Source: Promicromonospora sp. MEB111
GTDB taxonomy: Bacteria > Actinomycetota > Actinomycetes > Actinomycetales > Cellulomonadaceae
DNA length: 64,000 nucleotides
Direction: 5' to 3'
Assembly (NCBI RefSeq): GCF_030209445.1
Contig: NZ_JARVSD010000011.1
Location: 1 to 64,000, forward strand
A program made the translations under genes and the position numbers. The notes under the pieces were generated by a model that saw only the letters and a list, made by a program, of their open reading frames with translations, was not told where the DNA came from and ran no database searches. Within the stretch, counting starts at the first letter, position 1, and every line of letters starts with the position of its first letter. Of this stretch, positions 24,953 to 33,354 are shown one piece after another.

Positions 24953-25702
24953 ATGCCGACTACGACGCCGACGACCTCCGTACAGCTCTACTCGGTCCGG
25001 GAGGCGGTAGCTGACGACCTGGACGGCGCCGTGGCGCGCCTGGCCGAGATTGGCCTGAAGCACGTGGAGCCGTATGCCTTCCACGAGCGCACCGACGACT
25101 ACCTGCGGGCGTTCGCGGCGACTGGCGTGACCGCGCCGTCGGGCCACGCGCCCGTGCTCGCGGCCGAGACCCCCGAGGCGATCCTCGACGCGACCGTCGC
25201 CCTGGGGATGGCGACCGTGATCGACCCGTTCCTGCCCGCCGAGGGGTGGCAGACCGCCGACCAGGTGGCCCGGCTCGCGGAGCGCGTGAACGGGCTGGCG
25301 GAGCTCGCCGCCGAGCGAGGGCTGGAGTTCGGGTACCACAACCACGCCTGGGAGCTGGGCACCCGCCTCGGCGAGCAGCATGCGCTGGAGGTGTTCGTCG
25401 AGCACCTGGCGCCCGACGTGGTGCTGGAGGTCGACACGTACTGGGCGGCCGTCGGGGGAGCGGACGTCCCGGCGCTGCTCGCGGCCCTGGGGGACCGGGT
25501 GCGCCTGATCCACGTCAAGGACGGCACGCTGGACGGCGACGTGGACCGGCAGCAGCCGGCCGGCTCGGGCGAGGTGGACGTGCCCGCGATCCTGGCGGCC
25601 GCCCCGGGAGCGACCCGCGTGATCGAGTTCGACGCGTACGGCGGGGACGTGTTCGAGGGCATCGCGCAGTCGCTGGCGTGGCTGTCGGAGCACGACCGAT
25701 GA
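24953..25702 (+). CDS. Sugar phosphate isomerase/epimerase (xylose-isomerase-like TIM barrel)
   Basis: A 249-residue AP-endonuclease-2-type TIM barrel. Metal-ligand patterns are visible: FGYHNHAWEL (Glu/His region), VVLEVDTYW (Asp), RLIHVKDG (His) and VIEFD (Glu). The family interconverts keto and aldo sugars or epimerises them. AAGGAG precedes the ATG, and a promoter lies at 24853-24881. The Gfo/Idh/MocA dehydrogenase gene overlaps its stop by 4 bases, a pairing common in inositol or rare-sugar degradation; the substrate is unknown. Confidence 0.85.
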   Translation: MPTTTPTTSVQLYSVREAVADDLDGAVARLAEIGLKHVEPYAFHERTDDYLRAFAATGVTAPSGHAPVLAAETPEAILDATVALGMATVIDPFLPAEGWQTADQVARLAERVNGLAELAAERGLEFGYHNHAWELGTRLGEQHALEVFVEHLAPDVVLEVDTYWAAVGGADVPALLAALGDRVRLIHVKDGTLDGDVDRQQPAGSGEVDVPAILAAAPGATRVIEFDAYGGDVFEGIAQSLAWLSEHDR

Positions 25703-26796
25703 GTGCGGCGGGCGTCGGCATCATCGGTGCCGGCAACATCTCGACCCAGTACCTGGAGAACCTGACCCGGTTCCCCGACGTCGAGGTGCGGTTCGTCGCG
25801 GACCTCGACCTCGACCGCGCCGCGGAGCGGGCGCGGGAGTACGGAGTGCCGGCGTCGGGCAGCGTGGACGGGCTGCTGGCCCGGGACGACGTGGACGTGG
25901 TCGTGAACCTCACCGTCCCGGCGGTGCACACCGAGGTGGGGCACCGGATCCTGGCCGCCGGCAAGCACGTGTGGAGCGAGAAGCCGGTCGCCCTCGACGC
26001 GGACGCCGCGGCCGCGCTGCTCGCGGACGCCGAGGCACGCGGCCTGCGTGTCGCGTGCGCCCCGGACACGGTGCTGGGCGCGGGCATCCAGACGGCGCTG
26101 CGGGCGATCGCGCGCGGCGACATCGGGGAGCCGCTGACGGCCACCACGATGTTCCACGTGCCCGGGCCGGAGTCGTGGCACCCGAGCCCCGACTTCCTGT
26201 TCGCGCTCGGCGGCGGCCCGCTGTTCGACATGGGGCCCTACTACGTGACCACGCTGGTGCACGTGCTCGGCTCCGCGACCCGGGTCCAGGCGGTGGCCTC
26301 CACCTCCCGCCGGACCCGCACCATCGGGAGCGGCCCCCGGGCGGGCGAGGTGTTCGACGTCGAGGTGCCGACCCACCACGCCGCGATCATCGAGTTCGGC
26401 GAGGGCCGGTCGGCGCAGTCGACGTTCTCGTTCCAGCACGCCCTGCCCCGCAGCGGGTTCGTCGAGGTCAACGGCACCGAGGGCACGATCGTGCTGCCCG
26501 ACCCGAACGGGTTCGACGGCGGCTCGTCCCTGTGGCGCTACGGCTCCGACGAGCCGACGGCGCTCCCGGCGTCCGGCCCAACGTTCGGGCGCGGGGCCGG
26601 CGTCGTCGACCTGGTGCGCTCGATCCGCGACGGCGGCACCGAACGCGCCTCAGGGGCGGTGGCGGCGCACGTCCTGGACATCCTGCTCGGGATCCGCGAC
26701 GCGGCCGAGGCCGGGCAGCCCGTGAAGATCACGTCGGCCGTGTCACCGGTCGCCCCGCTGCCGGAGGGCTGGGACCCGGCGGAGGCGACGGCGTAG
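25699..26796 (+). CDS. Gfo/Idh/MocA family oxidoreductase
   Basis: A 365-residue NAD(P)-dependent sugar dehydrogenase. The Rossmann motif GIIGAGNISTQYL opens the protein, and HVWSEKPVALD holds the conserved EKP lysine. The C-terminal alpha/beta substrate domain includes GGGPLFDMGPYYVTTLVHV. Overlap with the isomerase gene (ATGA) indicates one pathway, probably oxidation then isomerisation of an imported sugar or polyol. It converges on the TetR gene with a 10-bp gap and no visible terminator. Confidence 0.88.
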   Translation: MSAAGVGIIGAGNISTQYLENLTRFPDVEVRFVADLDLDRAAERAREYGVPASGSVDGLLARDDVDVVVNLTVPAVHTEVGHRILAAGKHVWSEKPVALDADAAAALLADAEARGLRVACAPDTVLGAGIQTALRAIARGDIGEPLTATTMFHVPGPESWHPSPDFLFALGGGPLFDMGPYYVTTLVHVLGSATRVQAVASTSRRTRTIGSGPRAGEVFDVEVPTHHAAIIEFGEGRSAQSTFSFQHALPRSGFVEVNGTEGTIVLPDPNGFDGGSSLWRYGSDEPTALPASGPTFGRGAGVVDLVRSIRDGGTERASGAVAAHVLDILLGIRDAAEAGQPVKITSAVSPVAPLPEGWDPAEATA

Positions 26797-26806
26797 GGGC
26801 CGGCAG

Positions 26807-27421
26807 TCACCCCTGGTCGCCCGGCAGCAGCCGTTCCAGCAGCTCCAGCGACCGCCGCACGTCCACGGCCTCCGGGTCCAGCAACCACTGGAGCTGGAGG
26901 CCGTCGGACGCGGCCGCGACCAGCGCGGCGGCGTCGTCCGGGTCGATGTCGGCGGCGATCGCGCCGGAGGCCTGACCGGCGCGGACGCGTTCGGCCAGGT
27001 CGGCGCGGACTCCCCGGAACCGCGCCCGCACGAACTCGCGGGTCTCGGGATGCTGCTGCGCCTGCAGCGCGTCGGTGGTGAGTGTCGCGTACAGCTCGAC
27101 CAGGCCGGGGATCGAGCGGTTCCGCACGGCGCTGCGCTCCATGAGGGCGACCGCCGAGACCTCCTCGGTCGGGGACGGCTCCGCGGCCCGGGCCTCGTGC
27201 GCCCGGTAGACCTCGACGAGCAGCTCGTCGCGGTGGGCGAAGTAGTAGCGCAGCGCGGCGTGCGAGACGCCGATCGCCTCGCCGATGGCCCGCAGCGACG
27301 CGCCCACGCCGCGCTCGGCGAAGACGGCGATCGCGCTCGTGAGGATCTGGGCGCGCCGTTCCGGGGCCCTCCGGTACGACCGTGCCTGGGCTCCCGCGTC
27401 GCCGTTCACCATGGGGGTCAT
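26807..27421 (-). CDS. TetR family transcriptional regulator
   Basis: A 204-residue repressor. The N-terminal helix-turn-helix reads ILTSAIAVFAERGVGASLRA, then IGVSHAALRYYFAHRDEL. The C-terminal ligand domain (about 75-204) is poorly conserved, as usual. The start may be 27421 or 27412 (both ATG); upstream frame is noise. It is divergent from the F420-type reductase with 76 bp between, and CCAGG-N5-CCTGG (27436-27450) there is a weak operator candidate. Confidence 0.82.
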   Translation of the reverse strand: MTPMVNGDAGAQARSYRRAPERRAQILTSAIAVFAERGVGASLRAIGEAIGVSHAALRYYFAHRDELLVEVYRAHEARAAEPSPTEEVSAVALMERSAVRNRSIPGLVELYATLTTDALQAQQHPETREFVRARFRGVRADLAERVRAGQASGAIAADIDPDDAAALVAAASDGLQLQWLLDPEAVDVRRSLELLERLLPGDQG

Positions 27422-27435
27422 CGTACGAACGGCCG

Positions 27436-27450
27436 CCAGGAAATCCCTGG
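27436..27450. promoter_or_regulatory. Weak candidate TetR operator
   Basis: A short inverted repeat CCAGG-AAATC-CCTGG in the 76-bp gap between tetR and the divergent NAD(P)-binding oxidoreductase. The position fits autoregulation; the symmetry is short, so it may be chance. Confidence 0.3.
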
Positions 27451-27497
27451 GCGGGAGCGGGTGGAATGCGGCGCCGGGTCCCGGAGTTGCCGACCGT

Positions 27498-28139
27498 ATG
27501 ACTACCTTCGGCATCATCGGAGCAGGACACATCGGCAGCCAGGTCGCCCGCCTGGCGATCGCGCAGGGCAACGAGGTGGTGATCGCCAACTCGCGCGGTC
27601 CCGAGACCCTCGCGGACCTGGTCGCGGAGCTGGGCCCGAAGGCCCGGGCGGCCACGGCGAAGGAGGCGGCCGAGGCCGCCGACGTCGCCGTCGTCTCCGT
27701 GCCGCTGAAGGCCTACCGCGACCTCCCGGTGGAGCCGCTGGCCGGGAAGATCGTGCTCGACACCAACAACTACTACTGGGAGCGCGACGGCCACGTCGAG
27801 GCGCTCGACCGTGGTGAGGCGACCGTCTCGGGCCTGCTCCAGGAGCACCTGCCGACCTCGAAGGTCGCCAAGGCGTTCAACCACATCGTGGCCGCCACGA
27901 TCACCACCGACGGCACTCCGGCCGGCACGGAGAACCGCCGGGCACTGGCCACGGCGAGCGACTACCCGGAGGCCGTCGAGCTGGTCACCGCCTTCTACGA
28001 CGCGGCGGGCTTCGACACCGTCAGCGCCGGCCCGCTCAGCGAGTCCTGGCGCGTGGAGCGCGACCGGCCCGCCTACGGCCCCCGCCAGAACGCCGAGGAG
28101 CTCAAGGAGAACCTGGCCAAGGCGCAGCGCGTCCTCTGA
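27498..28139 (+). CDS. NADPH-dependent F420 reductase-type oxidoreductase
   Basis: A 213-residue protein with the dinucleotide motif TFGIIGAGHIGSQVARLA and IANSRGP, the pattern of the NADPH:F420 oxidoreductase/NAD(P)-binding family, and VAKAFNHIVAATI in the second half. Some members reduce F420 with NADPH and others use other partners, so the cofactor is unproven. It faces the divergent TetR gene, a likely regulator. It ends before the hairpin at 28165-28192. Confidence 0.82.
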   Translation: MTTFGIIGAGHIGSQVARLAIAQGNEVVIANSRGPETLADLVAELGPKARAATAKEAAEAADVAVVSVPLKAYRDLPVEPLAGKIVLDTNNYYWERDGHVEALDRGEATVSGLLQEHLPTSKVAKAFNHIVAATITTDGTPAGTENRRALATASDYPEAVELVTAFYDAAGFDTVSAGPLSESWRVERDRPAYGPRQNAEELKENLAKAQRVL

Positions 28140-28164
28140 CCTCGTTCCGCCCGCACCGCCCGGA

Positions 28165-28192
28165 GGCGTTCGGGGCTCAGGCCCCGAACGCC
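28165..28192. terminator. Hairpin with an SDR stop codon in its loop
   Basis: Perfect 12-bp arms GGCGTTCGGGGC and GCCCCGAACGCC flank the 4-base loop TCAG. The loop holds the minus-strand TGA of the SDR gene, and the right arm encodes its last residues (GAFGA). It probably stops transcription from both convergent genes. Confidence 0.65.
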
Positions 28193-28980
28193 CCCAGCGC
28201 GACCGGCTCCCACTCGCGCCAGGTGCGCAGGCGCTCGGCGTAGATCTGCTCGACGTCGGCGAGCGGCTTGCCGAGGAAGACGTGCAGCGGCGGCCGCTCG
28301 GCGTCGACGATCCGCAGCAGCGCGGCGCGCGTGGCGCGCGGGTCCCCGAGCTCGAACTCGGGCGCCGTGGCGACCCGCGCCTCGGCGTAGTCCGGGTGCT
28401 CGGCGCTGGCGCGCAGCCCGGCGCCGAACCCCGTCGCGTACGGGCCCGGCTCGACGTTCGTGACATGGATGCCGAACGGCGCCACCTCCTGCGCCAGGGC
28501 CTCGGACAGGCCCTCCACCGCCCACTTGGACGCGTGGTAGGCGCCGAACCCCGGGAAGGCGCGCACGCCGCCCTCGCTGGTGACCTGGAGGATGCGGCCG
28601 GACCCCTGCGCGCGCAGGACCGGCAGGACCGCCTGGGTGACCCAGACCGTGCCGAAGAAGTTGGTCTCCAGCTGGGCGCGCAGCTCCTGCTCGGTCACCT
28701 CCTCGACCATGCCGACCTGGCCGTAGCCCGCGTTGTTGACGACCACGTCGAGCCGTCCGAAGCGCTCGACGGCGCGGTCGACGGCGGCCAGCACGGCCGA
28801 CCGGTCGGTGACGTCGAGGGGGACGGTCAGCACGGCCTCGCCGTACTTGCTCGTGAGCGGCTCCAGCGCGGTGACGTCCCGCGCGGTGGCGGTGACGTGG
28901 TCGCCGCGTTCGAGGGCGGCCTCGGCCCACACGCGACCGAGACCCTTGGCTGCTCCGGTGATGAACCATGTGGTGTGCAT
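28177..28980 (-). CDS. Short-chain dehydrogenase/reductase
   Basis: A 267-residue NAD(P)-dependent SDR. The cofactor motif TGAAKGLGRVWAEAA is near residue 9; NNAGYG follows, and the catalytic Tyr-Lys pair is in YHASKWAVEG, with the Ser in VTSEGG. The C-terminal substrate loop is not diagnostic. ATG 28980 is used because similarity begins there. It faces a LysR gene 88 bp away that probably regulates it. The substrate is unknown. Confidence 0.88.
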   Translation of the reverse strand: MHTTWFITGAAKGLGRVWAEAALERGDHVTATARDVTALEPLTSKYGEAVLTVPLDVTDRSAVLAAVDRAVERFGRLDVVVNNAGYGQVGMVEEVTEQELRAQLETNFFGTVWVTQAVLPVLRAQGSGRILQVTSEGGVRAFPGFGAYHASKWAVEGLSEALAQEVAPFGIHVTNVEPGPYATGFGAGLRASAEHPDYAEARVATAPEFELGDPRATRAALLRIVDAERPPLHVFLGKPLADVEQIYAERLRTWREWEPVALGAFGA

Positions 28981-29037
28981 GCCTCCATCGTGCGGCGGGC
29001 CAAGCCATTCCACCAGCGACTCTTCGGCACACAAGAC

Positions 29038-29052
29038 ATGCGCTCACCGCAT
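29038..29052. promoter_or_regulatory. Candidate LysR box (T-N11-A)
   Basis: The palindrome ATGCG-CTCAC-CGCAT gives a T-N11-A LysR motif between the SDR start (28980) and lysR. It overlaps an alternative ATG at 29051, which favours the downstream start at 29069. Confidence 0.45.
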
Positions 29053-29068
29053 GGCTCATGATGGGCGC

Positions 29069-29968
29069 ATGGCCGAGCTCACCGTCACCGCGCTCCGGGT
29101 GGTCCACGCCGTCGTCGGCACCGGGTCCTTCACCGCGACCGCCGACCTGCTCGGGTACACCCAGTCCGCGGTGTCCCGCCAGGTCGCCGCCGCCGAGGCC
29201 GCCGCGGGCGTGCCCCTGTTCGTGCGCGGCGCGCGCGGCGTGGCGCCCACCCCGGCGGGCACGCTCGTGGCGCGCCGGGCCGCGGTGGTCCTCGCCGAGC
29301 TGGACGCCGTCGGCAAGGACCTCGCGGGGCTGAGCGACACCCTGGGCGGCCGGGTGGTGCTCGGCGCCTTCCCGACGGCGACGTGGGTGCTCGCGCCGCG
29401 CGCCGTCGCCGTCGTACGGGAGCGGCACCCGGGCCTGGCGGTCGACCTGCACGAGGCGTCGACCCCCACCCAGCTGCAACAGCTCCGCGCGGGGCGCATC
29501 GACGTGGCGGTCATCGGCATGGGCGCCGACCTGCCCGCCTACGACCTCGACGGGCTGCGCCGCGACCACCTCGCGGACGGCCGCTCCCTGGTCGCGGTGT
29601 CGAGCGACCACCGGTTCGCCGGCCGGGACCAGGTTCCGGTCGCGGAGCTGGCCGAGGAGGAGTGGATCGTGGGCACGGGCCTGCGCGGCGACCCGCAGTT
29701 CGGCGCCTGGCCCACGCTGCCCGCGCCCCGGGTCGTGCACGCGGTGCGCGAGTGGCCCGCCCGCCTCGGCCTGGTCGCCGCCGGGCTGGGCGTCACCACG
29801 GTGCCCGAGCTCGTCGTCCCCGGGATCCCGGCCGACGTCGTGACGGTCCGGGTCGACGACCCGGCGTGGCTCGGCCGCGCGGCGGTCGCCGTCACCCGCC
29901 CGGACCGCCCGGCGGGCGTGGACGCCGTGGTGAGGGCGCTCCGGGAGGTCGCCGGCGGGCTGGGCTAG
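29069..29968 (+). CDS. LysR family transcriptional regulator
   Basis: A 299-residue LysR regulator. The winged helix reads LTVTALRVVHAVVGTGSFTA and YTQSAVSRQVAAAEAAAG; the effector domain starts at GRVVLGAFPTATW. ATG 29069 is chosen because the other in-frame ATG (29051) lies in a palindrome that may be the operator. It is divergent from the SDR gene, its probable target. Its TAG stop overlaps the TAGTCT -10 hexamer of the methyltransferase gene. Confidence 0.88.
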   Translation: MAELTVTALRVVHAVVGTGSFTATADLLGYTQSAVSRQVAAAEAAAGVPLFVRGARGVAPTPAGTLVARRAAVVLAELDAVGKDLAGLSDTLGGRVVLGAFPTATWVLAPRAVAVVRERHPGLAVDLHEASTPTQLQQLRAGRIDVAVIGMGADLPAYDLDGLRRDHLADGRSLVAVSSDHRFAGRDQVPVAELAEEEWIVGTGLRGDPQFGAWPTLPAPRVVHAVREWPARLGLVAAGLGVTTVPELVVPGIPADVVTVRVDDPAWLGRAAVAVTRPDRPAGVDAVVRALREVAGGLG

Positions 29969-29977
29969 TCTCGCGGC

Positions 29978-30739
29978 ATGCCCGCCGCGCCCGACGACCC
30001 CTGGTCCGCCGTCGCCGACGACTGGGGCCGGTACTGGGGCACCTTCGCGCGCCCGGTCTGGGCTCCGCTCCTGGACGCGGCGGGGATCGGGCCGGGCAGC
30101 CGGGTGCTCGACGTCGGCTGCGGCAGCGGCGAGCTGCTCGAACACCTCCAGGACCAGGGCGCGCGGGCCGGCGGCGTCGACCCGGCGACCCGGATGGTCG
30201 AGCTCGCGCGGGCCCGCGCCGTGGGCGCGGACGTGCGCCTCGGCGAGGCCGAGCACCTCCCGTTCGACGACGGCGCCTTCGACGCCGTGCTCGCCGTGAA
30301 CGCGGTCCAGTTCGCCGACGACGTCGCCGACGCCCTGGCCGAGATCGCCCGCGTGCTGACGCCGGACGGCGTCGTCGGGCTGGCCGGCTGGGCCGACCGG
30401 ACCCGGAACGACCTGGACGCGATCAACGTGGCGCTCGCGGAGGCCGACGACGAGGAGCCGCCCGAGGACGGCCCGCTGCGCCTGCCGGGCGGGCTCGCCG
30501 CCGTGCTCGCAGACGCGGGCTGGGCGGTGCTCGACCACGGTGTGGTGCCGGTCCCGTGGACCGCCCGGGACGCGAACGACCTGGTGCGCGGCATCCTGTT
30601 CGGTGAGGGCGACGCGACGGTCGCGGAGCTCGCGCCGGTGGTGGTCGAGGCCGCGGCTCCGTTCCGCCGTCCGGACGGCAGCTACCGCCTGCTGAACGCC
30701 TTCCGCTGGGCGGTGGCCCGGCGCCCGAGGTCCACGTGA
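29978..30739 (+). CDS. Class I SAM-dependent methyltransferase
   Basis: A 253-residue soluble methyltransferase with SAM motif I VLDVGCGSGELLEHL (about 42-56), motif II around GGVDPATRMVELARA, and FDAVLAVNAVQFADD as motif IV. The acceptor is unknown; the fold is of the UbiE/Methyltransf_11 type. TAGTCT (29966-29971) lies 6 bases before the ATG, so the mRNA is probably leaderless. The MFS gene overlaps its stop (GTGA), and the pair may act together in modification and export. Confidence 0.85.
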   Translation: MPAAPDDPWSAVADDWGRYWGTFARPVWAPLLDAAGIGPGSRVLDVGCGSGELLEHLQDQGARAGGVDPATRMVELARARAVGADVRLGEAEHLPFDDGAFDAVLAVNAVQFADDVADALAEIARVLTPDGVVGLAGWADRTRNDLDAINVALAEADDEEPPEDGPLRLPGGLAAVLADAGWAVLDHGVVPVPWTARDANDLVRGILFGEGDATVAELAPVVVEAAAPFRRPDGSYRLLNAFRWAVARRPRST

Positions 30740-31929
30740 GCGCCCCGACCGACCCGGACCAGCCCGTCCTGCGGGTGCCCGGGGTCCGGGCCCTGGTGTG
30801 GATGTCGCTGTTCGGCTTCGCCGGGTACGCGCTCCTGCTGCCGACGGCGCCCCTGTGGGCCACCCACGGCGGCGCCGACGAGGGCGGCGCGGGGCTGGTG
30901 AACGCCGTCCTCATGCTCGCCACCGTCGCGTTCCAGACGACCGTGCCCTGGGCGCTGCGCCGGCTCGGCTGGCGCACCACGCTGGTGGCCGGGGTGCTGC
31001 TGCTCGGGCTCCCGTCCCTGGCGTTCCTGCTCACCGACCAGCTCGGGTGGATCCTCGCGGCGTCGGCCGTGCGCGGCGCCGGGTTCGCGGTGGTGACGGT
31101 CTGCGGCGCGACGGCGATCGCCGAGCTGGTCGACGTCTCCCGGCGCGGCCGCGCGATCGGCGTCTACGGCCTCGCGGTCGCGGCGCCCCAGGTGTTCCTC
31201 ACGCCGAGCGCCGCCTGGGTCGCCGAGTCCGTCGGCTTCCGGGTGGTGTTCGTCCTCGGGGCCCTGCCCGCGCTCGCCGTGCCGTTCGCGGTGGCCCTCG
31301 GGCGGCGGCTGGACGACCTGACCGGGGCCGGTACCCCCGGCGTCGTCGGCGCGCCCCACCCCAGCCGCGCCCGCGTGCTCCTCGCGCTGGCGCTGCCCTC
31401 GCTCGTGCTGCTGGCCGTCACCACGCCCGGGGGAGCGCTGCTCACGTTCGCCCCGCAGCTCGGGTACGGCGCGCTCGTGGCGATGGCCGGGCTGTTCGGC
31501 CTCACCGTCGCGGCGGCCCTGTCCCGCTGGCTGGTGGGCGGCCTGGCCGACCGGCACGGGCCGCGCCGGTTCGTCCCGCCGCTGCTGGCGCTTTGCGCCG
31601 CGGGCCTCGTGCTGTGCGCCTGGTCGATCACCGGCTCGGGCCCCGGCGCCGTGGGGCTGATCGTGGGTATGACCGTCGTCGGCATCTCCTACGGCAGCCT
31701 GCAGAACCTCACGCTGGTCAGCGCGTTCGCGGCCGTGCCCGACCGGGAGCGCAGCGTCGCCAGCGCCGTCTGGAACATCGGCTTCGACACCGGCACCGGG
31801 CTCGGCTCGCTCGTGGTCGGCTTCATCGCGGCCGGCACGAGCTTCGCGGTCGGGCTGCTGACGACCGCGGTGCTGTGCGCCGTCGTCGCCGTCGTCACCC
31901 TGGTGGGCGCGGGCCGGCGGACCGTCTAG
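30736..31929 (+). CDS. MFS transporter (CynX/NimT-like 12-TM type)
   Basis: A 397-residue membrane protein with about twelve helices. The N-terminal half shows GYALLLPTAPLWA and RGAGFAVVTVCGATAIAEL, and a GLADRHGPRRFVPP loop marks the start of the second half. The substrate is unknown; organic anion or drug export is possible. GTG start, overlapping the methyltransferase stop by 4 bases. A 12-bp hairpin follows. Confidence 0.85.
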   Translation: MSAPTDPDQPVLRVPGVRALVWMSLFGFAGYALLLPTAPLWATHGGADEGGAGLVNAVLMLATVAFQTTVPWALRRLGWRTTLVAGVLLLGLPSLAFLLTDQLGWILAASAVRGAGFAVVTVCGATAIAELVDVSRRGRAIGVYGLAVAAPQVFLTPSAAWVAESVGFRVVFVLGALPALAVPFAVALGRRLDDLTGAGTPGVVGAPHPSRARVLLALALPSLVLLAVTTPGGALLTFAPQLGYGALVAMAGLFGLTVAAALSRWLVGGLADRHGPRRFVPPLLALCAAGLVLCAWSITGSGPGAVGLIVGMTVVGISYGSLQNLTLVSAFAAVPDRERSVASAVWNIGFDTGTGLGSLVVGFIAAGTSFAVGLLTTAVLCAVVAVVTLVGAGRRTV

Positions 31930-31943
31930 GCGCGGCCGTCCGC

Positions 31944-31974
31944 ACCAGGGTGCGGACCAGTGCCGCACCCTGGT
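31944..31974. terminator. Terminator hairpin after MFS gene
   Basis: Perfect 12-bp arms ACCAGGGTGCGG / CCGCACCCTGGT with a 7-base loop, 15 bp after the MFS stop and before the molybdoenzyme gene. Confidence 0.65.
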
Positions 31975-32009
31975 CCGCCGCCCGGCCCGGCCGGGCGAGG
32001 GTGGGCGGC

Positions 32010-32714
32010 ATGATCGACAAAGGACTGCCCGGCGACGCCGTCGGGCCCGGGCGGCCGGTGGGCCGCCGGATCGTGCTGGCGATGCTCGGCCTGGGAGCCG
32101 CGGGCGTCGCCGTGGGACCCGCGGTGCGGGACGGGGTGCGTCAGGCCCTGTCCCGGGTCGCGCCGGCGGCGGTGCCGGACGACCGCGGGTTCCGCTACTT
32201 CAGCGTCGTCGGCTCCGTGCCGCGCCAGGACGCGACGAGCTACCGGCTCACCGTCGGCGGGCTGGTGGACCGGCCCGCCACGTACACGCTCGACCAGCTC
32301 GCGGCGCTGCCCCAGCACACGGTGGTGCACGACGCCGTCTGCACGGACGGCTGGCAGGTCGACGACGTACCGTTCACCGGCGTCCTGCTGAGGGACCTGC
32401 TCGACGCGGCCAGGGTGCGGGACGAGGGCGCCGCGGTGCGGTTCACCTGCTTCGACGGCGCCTACTCCGAGAGCCTCACGCTGGAGCAGGCGCGCCGGGC
32501 GGACGTGCTGGTCGCGCTGCGCATGTTCGACGAGCCCGTGCCGCACGACAGCGGCGGCCCGGTGCGGCTCTTCGTGGCGCCGATGTACTTCTACAAGTCG
32601 GCCAAGTGGCTCTCCGGGATCGAGGTCACCAGCCAGGTCCAGCAGGGTTACTGGGAGGACTACGGCTATCCCGTGGACGGCTGGCTGCCCGGCGAGGAGC
32701 CCGTCGGTGCCTGA
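32010..32714 (+). CDS. YedY-like molybdopterin-dependent oxidoreductase
   Basis: A 234-residue sulfite-oxidase-fold protein. The N-terminus (GRRIVLAMLGLGAAGVAVG, residues 18-36) resembles a Tat signal or membrane anchor, so it probably works outside the membrane. C111 in HDAVCTDGW is the expected molybdenum ligand, and FVAPMYFYKSAKWLSGIE is the typical C-terminal motif. In YedY/MsrP proteins this centre reduces methionine sulfoxide; the activity here is inferred. It overlaps the cytochrome b gene by 8 bases, its likely electron donor. Confidence 0.85.
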   Translation: MIDKGLPGDAVGPGRPVGRRIVLAMLGLGAAGVAVGPAVRDGVRQALSRVAPAAVPDDRGFRYFSVVGSVPRQDATSYRLTVGGLVDRPATYTLDQLAALPQHTVVHDAVCTDGWQVDDVPFTGVLLRDLLDAARVRDEGAAVRFTCFDGAYSESLTLEQARRADVLVALRMFDEPVPHDSGGPVRLFVAPMYFYKSAKWLSGIEVTSQVQQGYWEDYGYPVDGWLPGEEPVGA

Positions 32715-33354
32715 GCGCGTGCTCCGCTTCAGCCCCGCCGAGCGGGCCGTGCACCGGGCGACCGGGCTGCTGTTCCTGGTCTGCCTGCTCACCGCGGTCG
32801 CGCTCTACGTGGCGCCGGTCGCGCAGCTCGTGGGCCGGCGGCTCCTCGTCGAGACCGTCCACGAGTGGTCCGGGCTCCTGCTGCCCGTGCCGGCCCTGCT
32901 CGGCCTGTGGTCGGGCCCGTTCCGCGCCGACCTGCGTCGCCTCGACCACTTCGCCGAGCACGACCGCCGGTGGCTCGCGAGCCTCCGCTCGTCCGACGCG
33001 CACCGTGGCCGGTTAGCGGGCAAGTTCAACGCCGGCCAGAAGGTCTGGGCCTCCTGGCTCGCCGGCGCCGTCCTGGTCATGCTCGGCACCGGCCTGCTGC
33101 TGTGGTTCAGGTTCGCGCTCGACGTCGTGCCGCGGGCCGGCGTCGTGCTCGTGCACGACGTCGTCGCCTACGCCCTCGTGGTCGTCGTCGCCGGCCACAT
33201 CCTCAAGGCGATCGCCGACCCGGAGGCCCGGCGCGGTATGCGCACCGGGGCCGTCCGGCGGTCATGGGCGGCGCGGGAGCACGCGCTCTGGCTCGGTCAG
33301 AGCTCGTCACCCTCGGCGCTCCAGGCCTCCCAGGCCGCGGACGACGCCGCGTAG
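32707..33354 (+). CDS. Cytochrome b subunit (b561 / formate-dehydrogenase gamma type)
   Basis: A 215-residue membrane cytochrome with four predicted helices. Candidate haem-ligand histidines occur in the helices (ERAVHRATGLLF, VETVHEWSGLLLP, VVLVHDVVAYAL, VVAGHILKAI), and GKFNAGQKVWASWLAG is the signature of formate-dehydrogenase gamma subunits. It probably passes quinol electrons to the overlapping YedY-like protein. GTG start inside the upstream gene. Its 3' end overlaps the minus-strand gene by 58 bp. Confidence 0.85.
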   Translation: MPERVLRFSPAERAVHRATGLLFLVCLLTAVALYVAPVAQLVGRRLLVETVHEWSGLLLPVPALLGLWSGPFRADLRRLDHFAEHDRRWLASLRSSDAHRGRLAGKFNAGQKVWASWLAGAVLVMLGTGLLLWFRFALDVVPRAGVVLVHDVVAYALVVVVAGHILKAIADPEARRGMRTGAVRRSWAAREHALWLGQSSSPSALQASQAADDAA

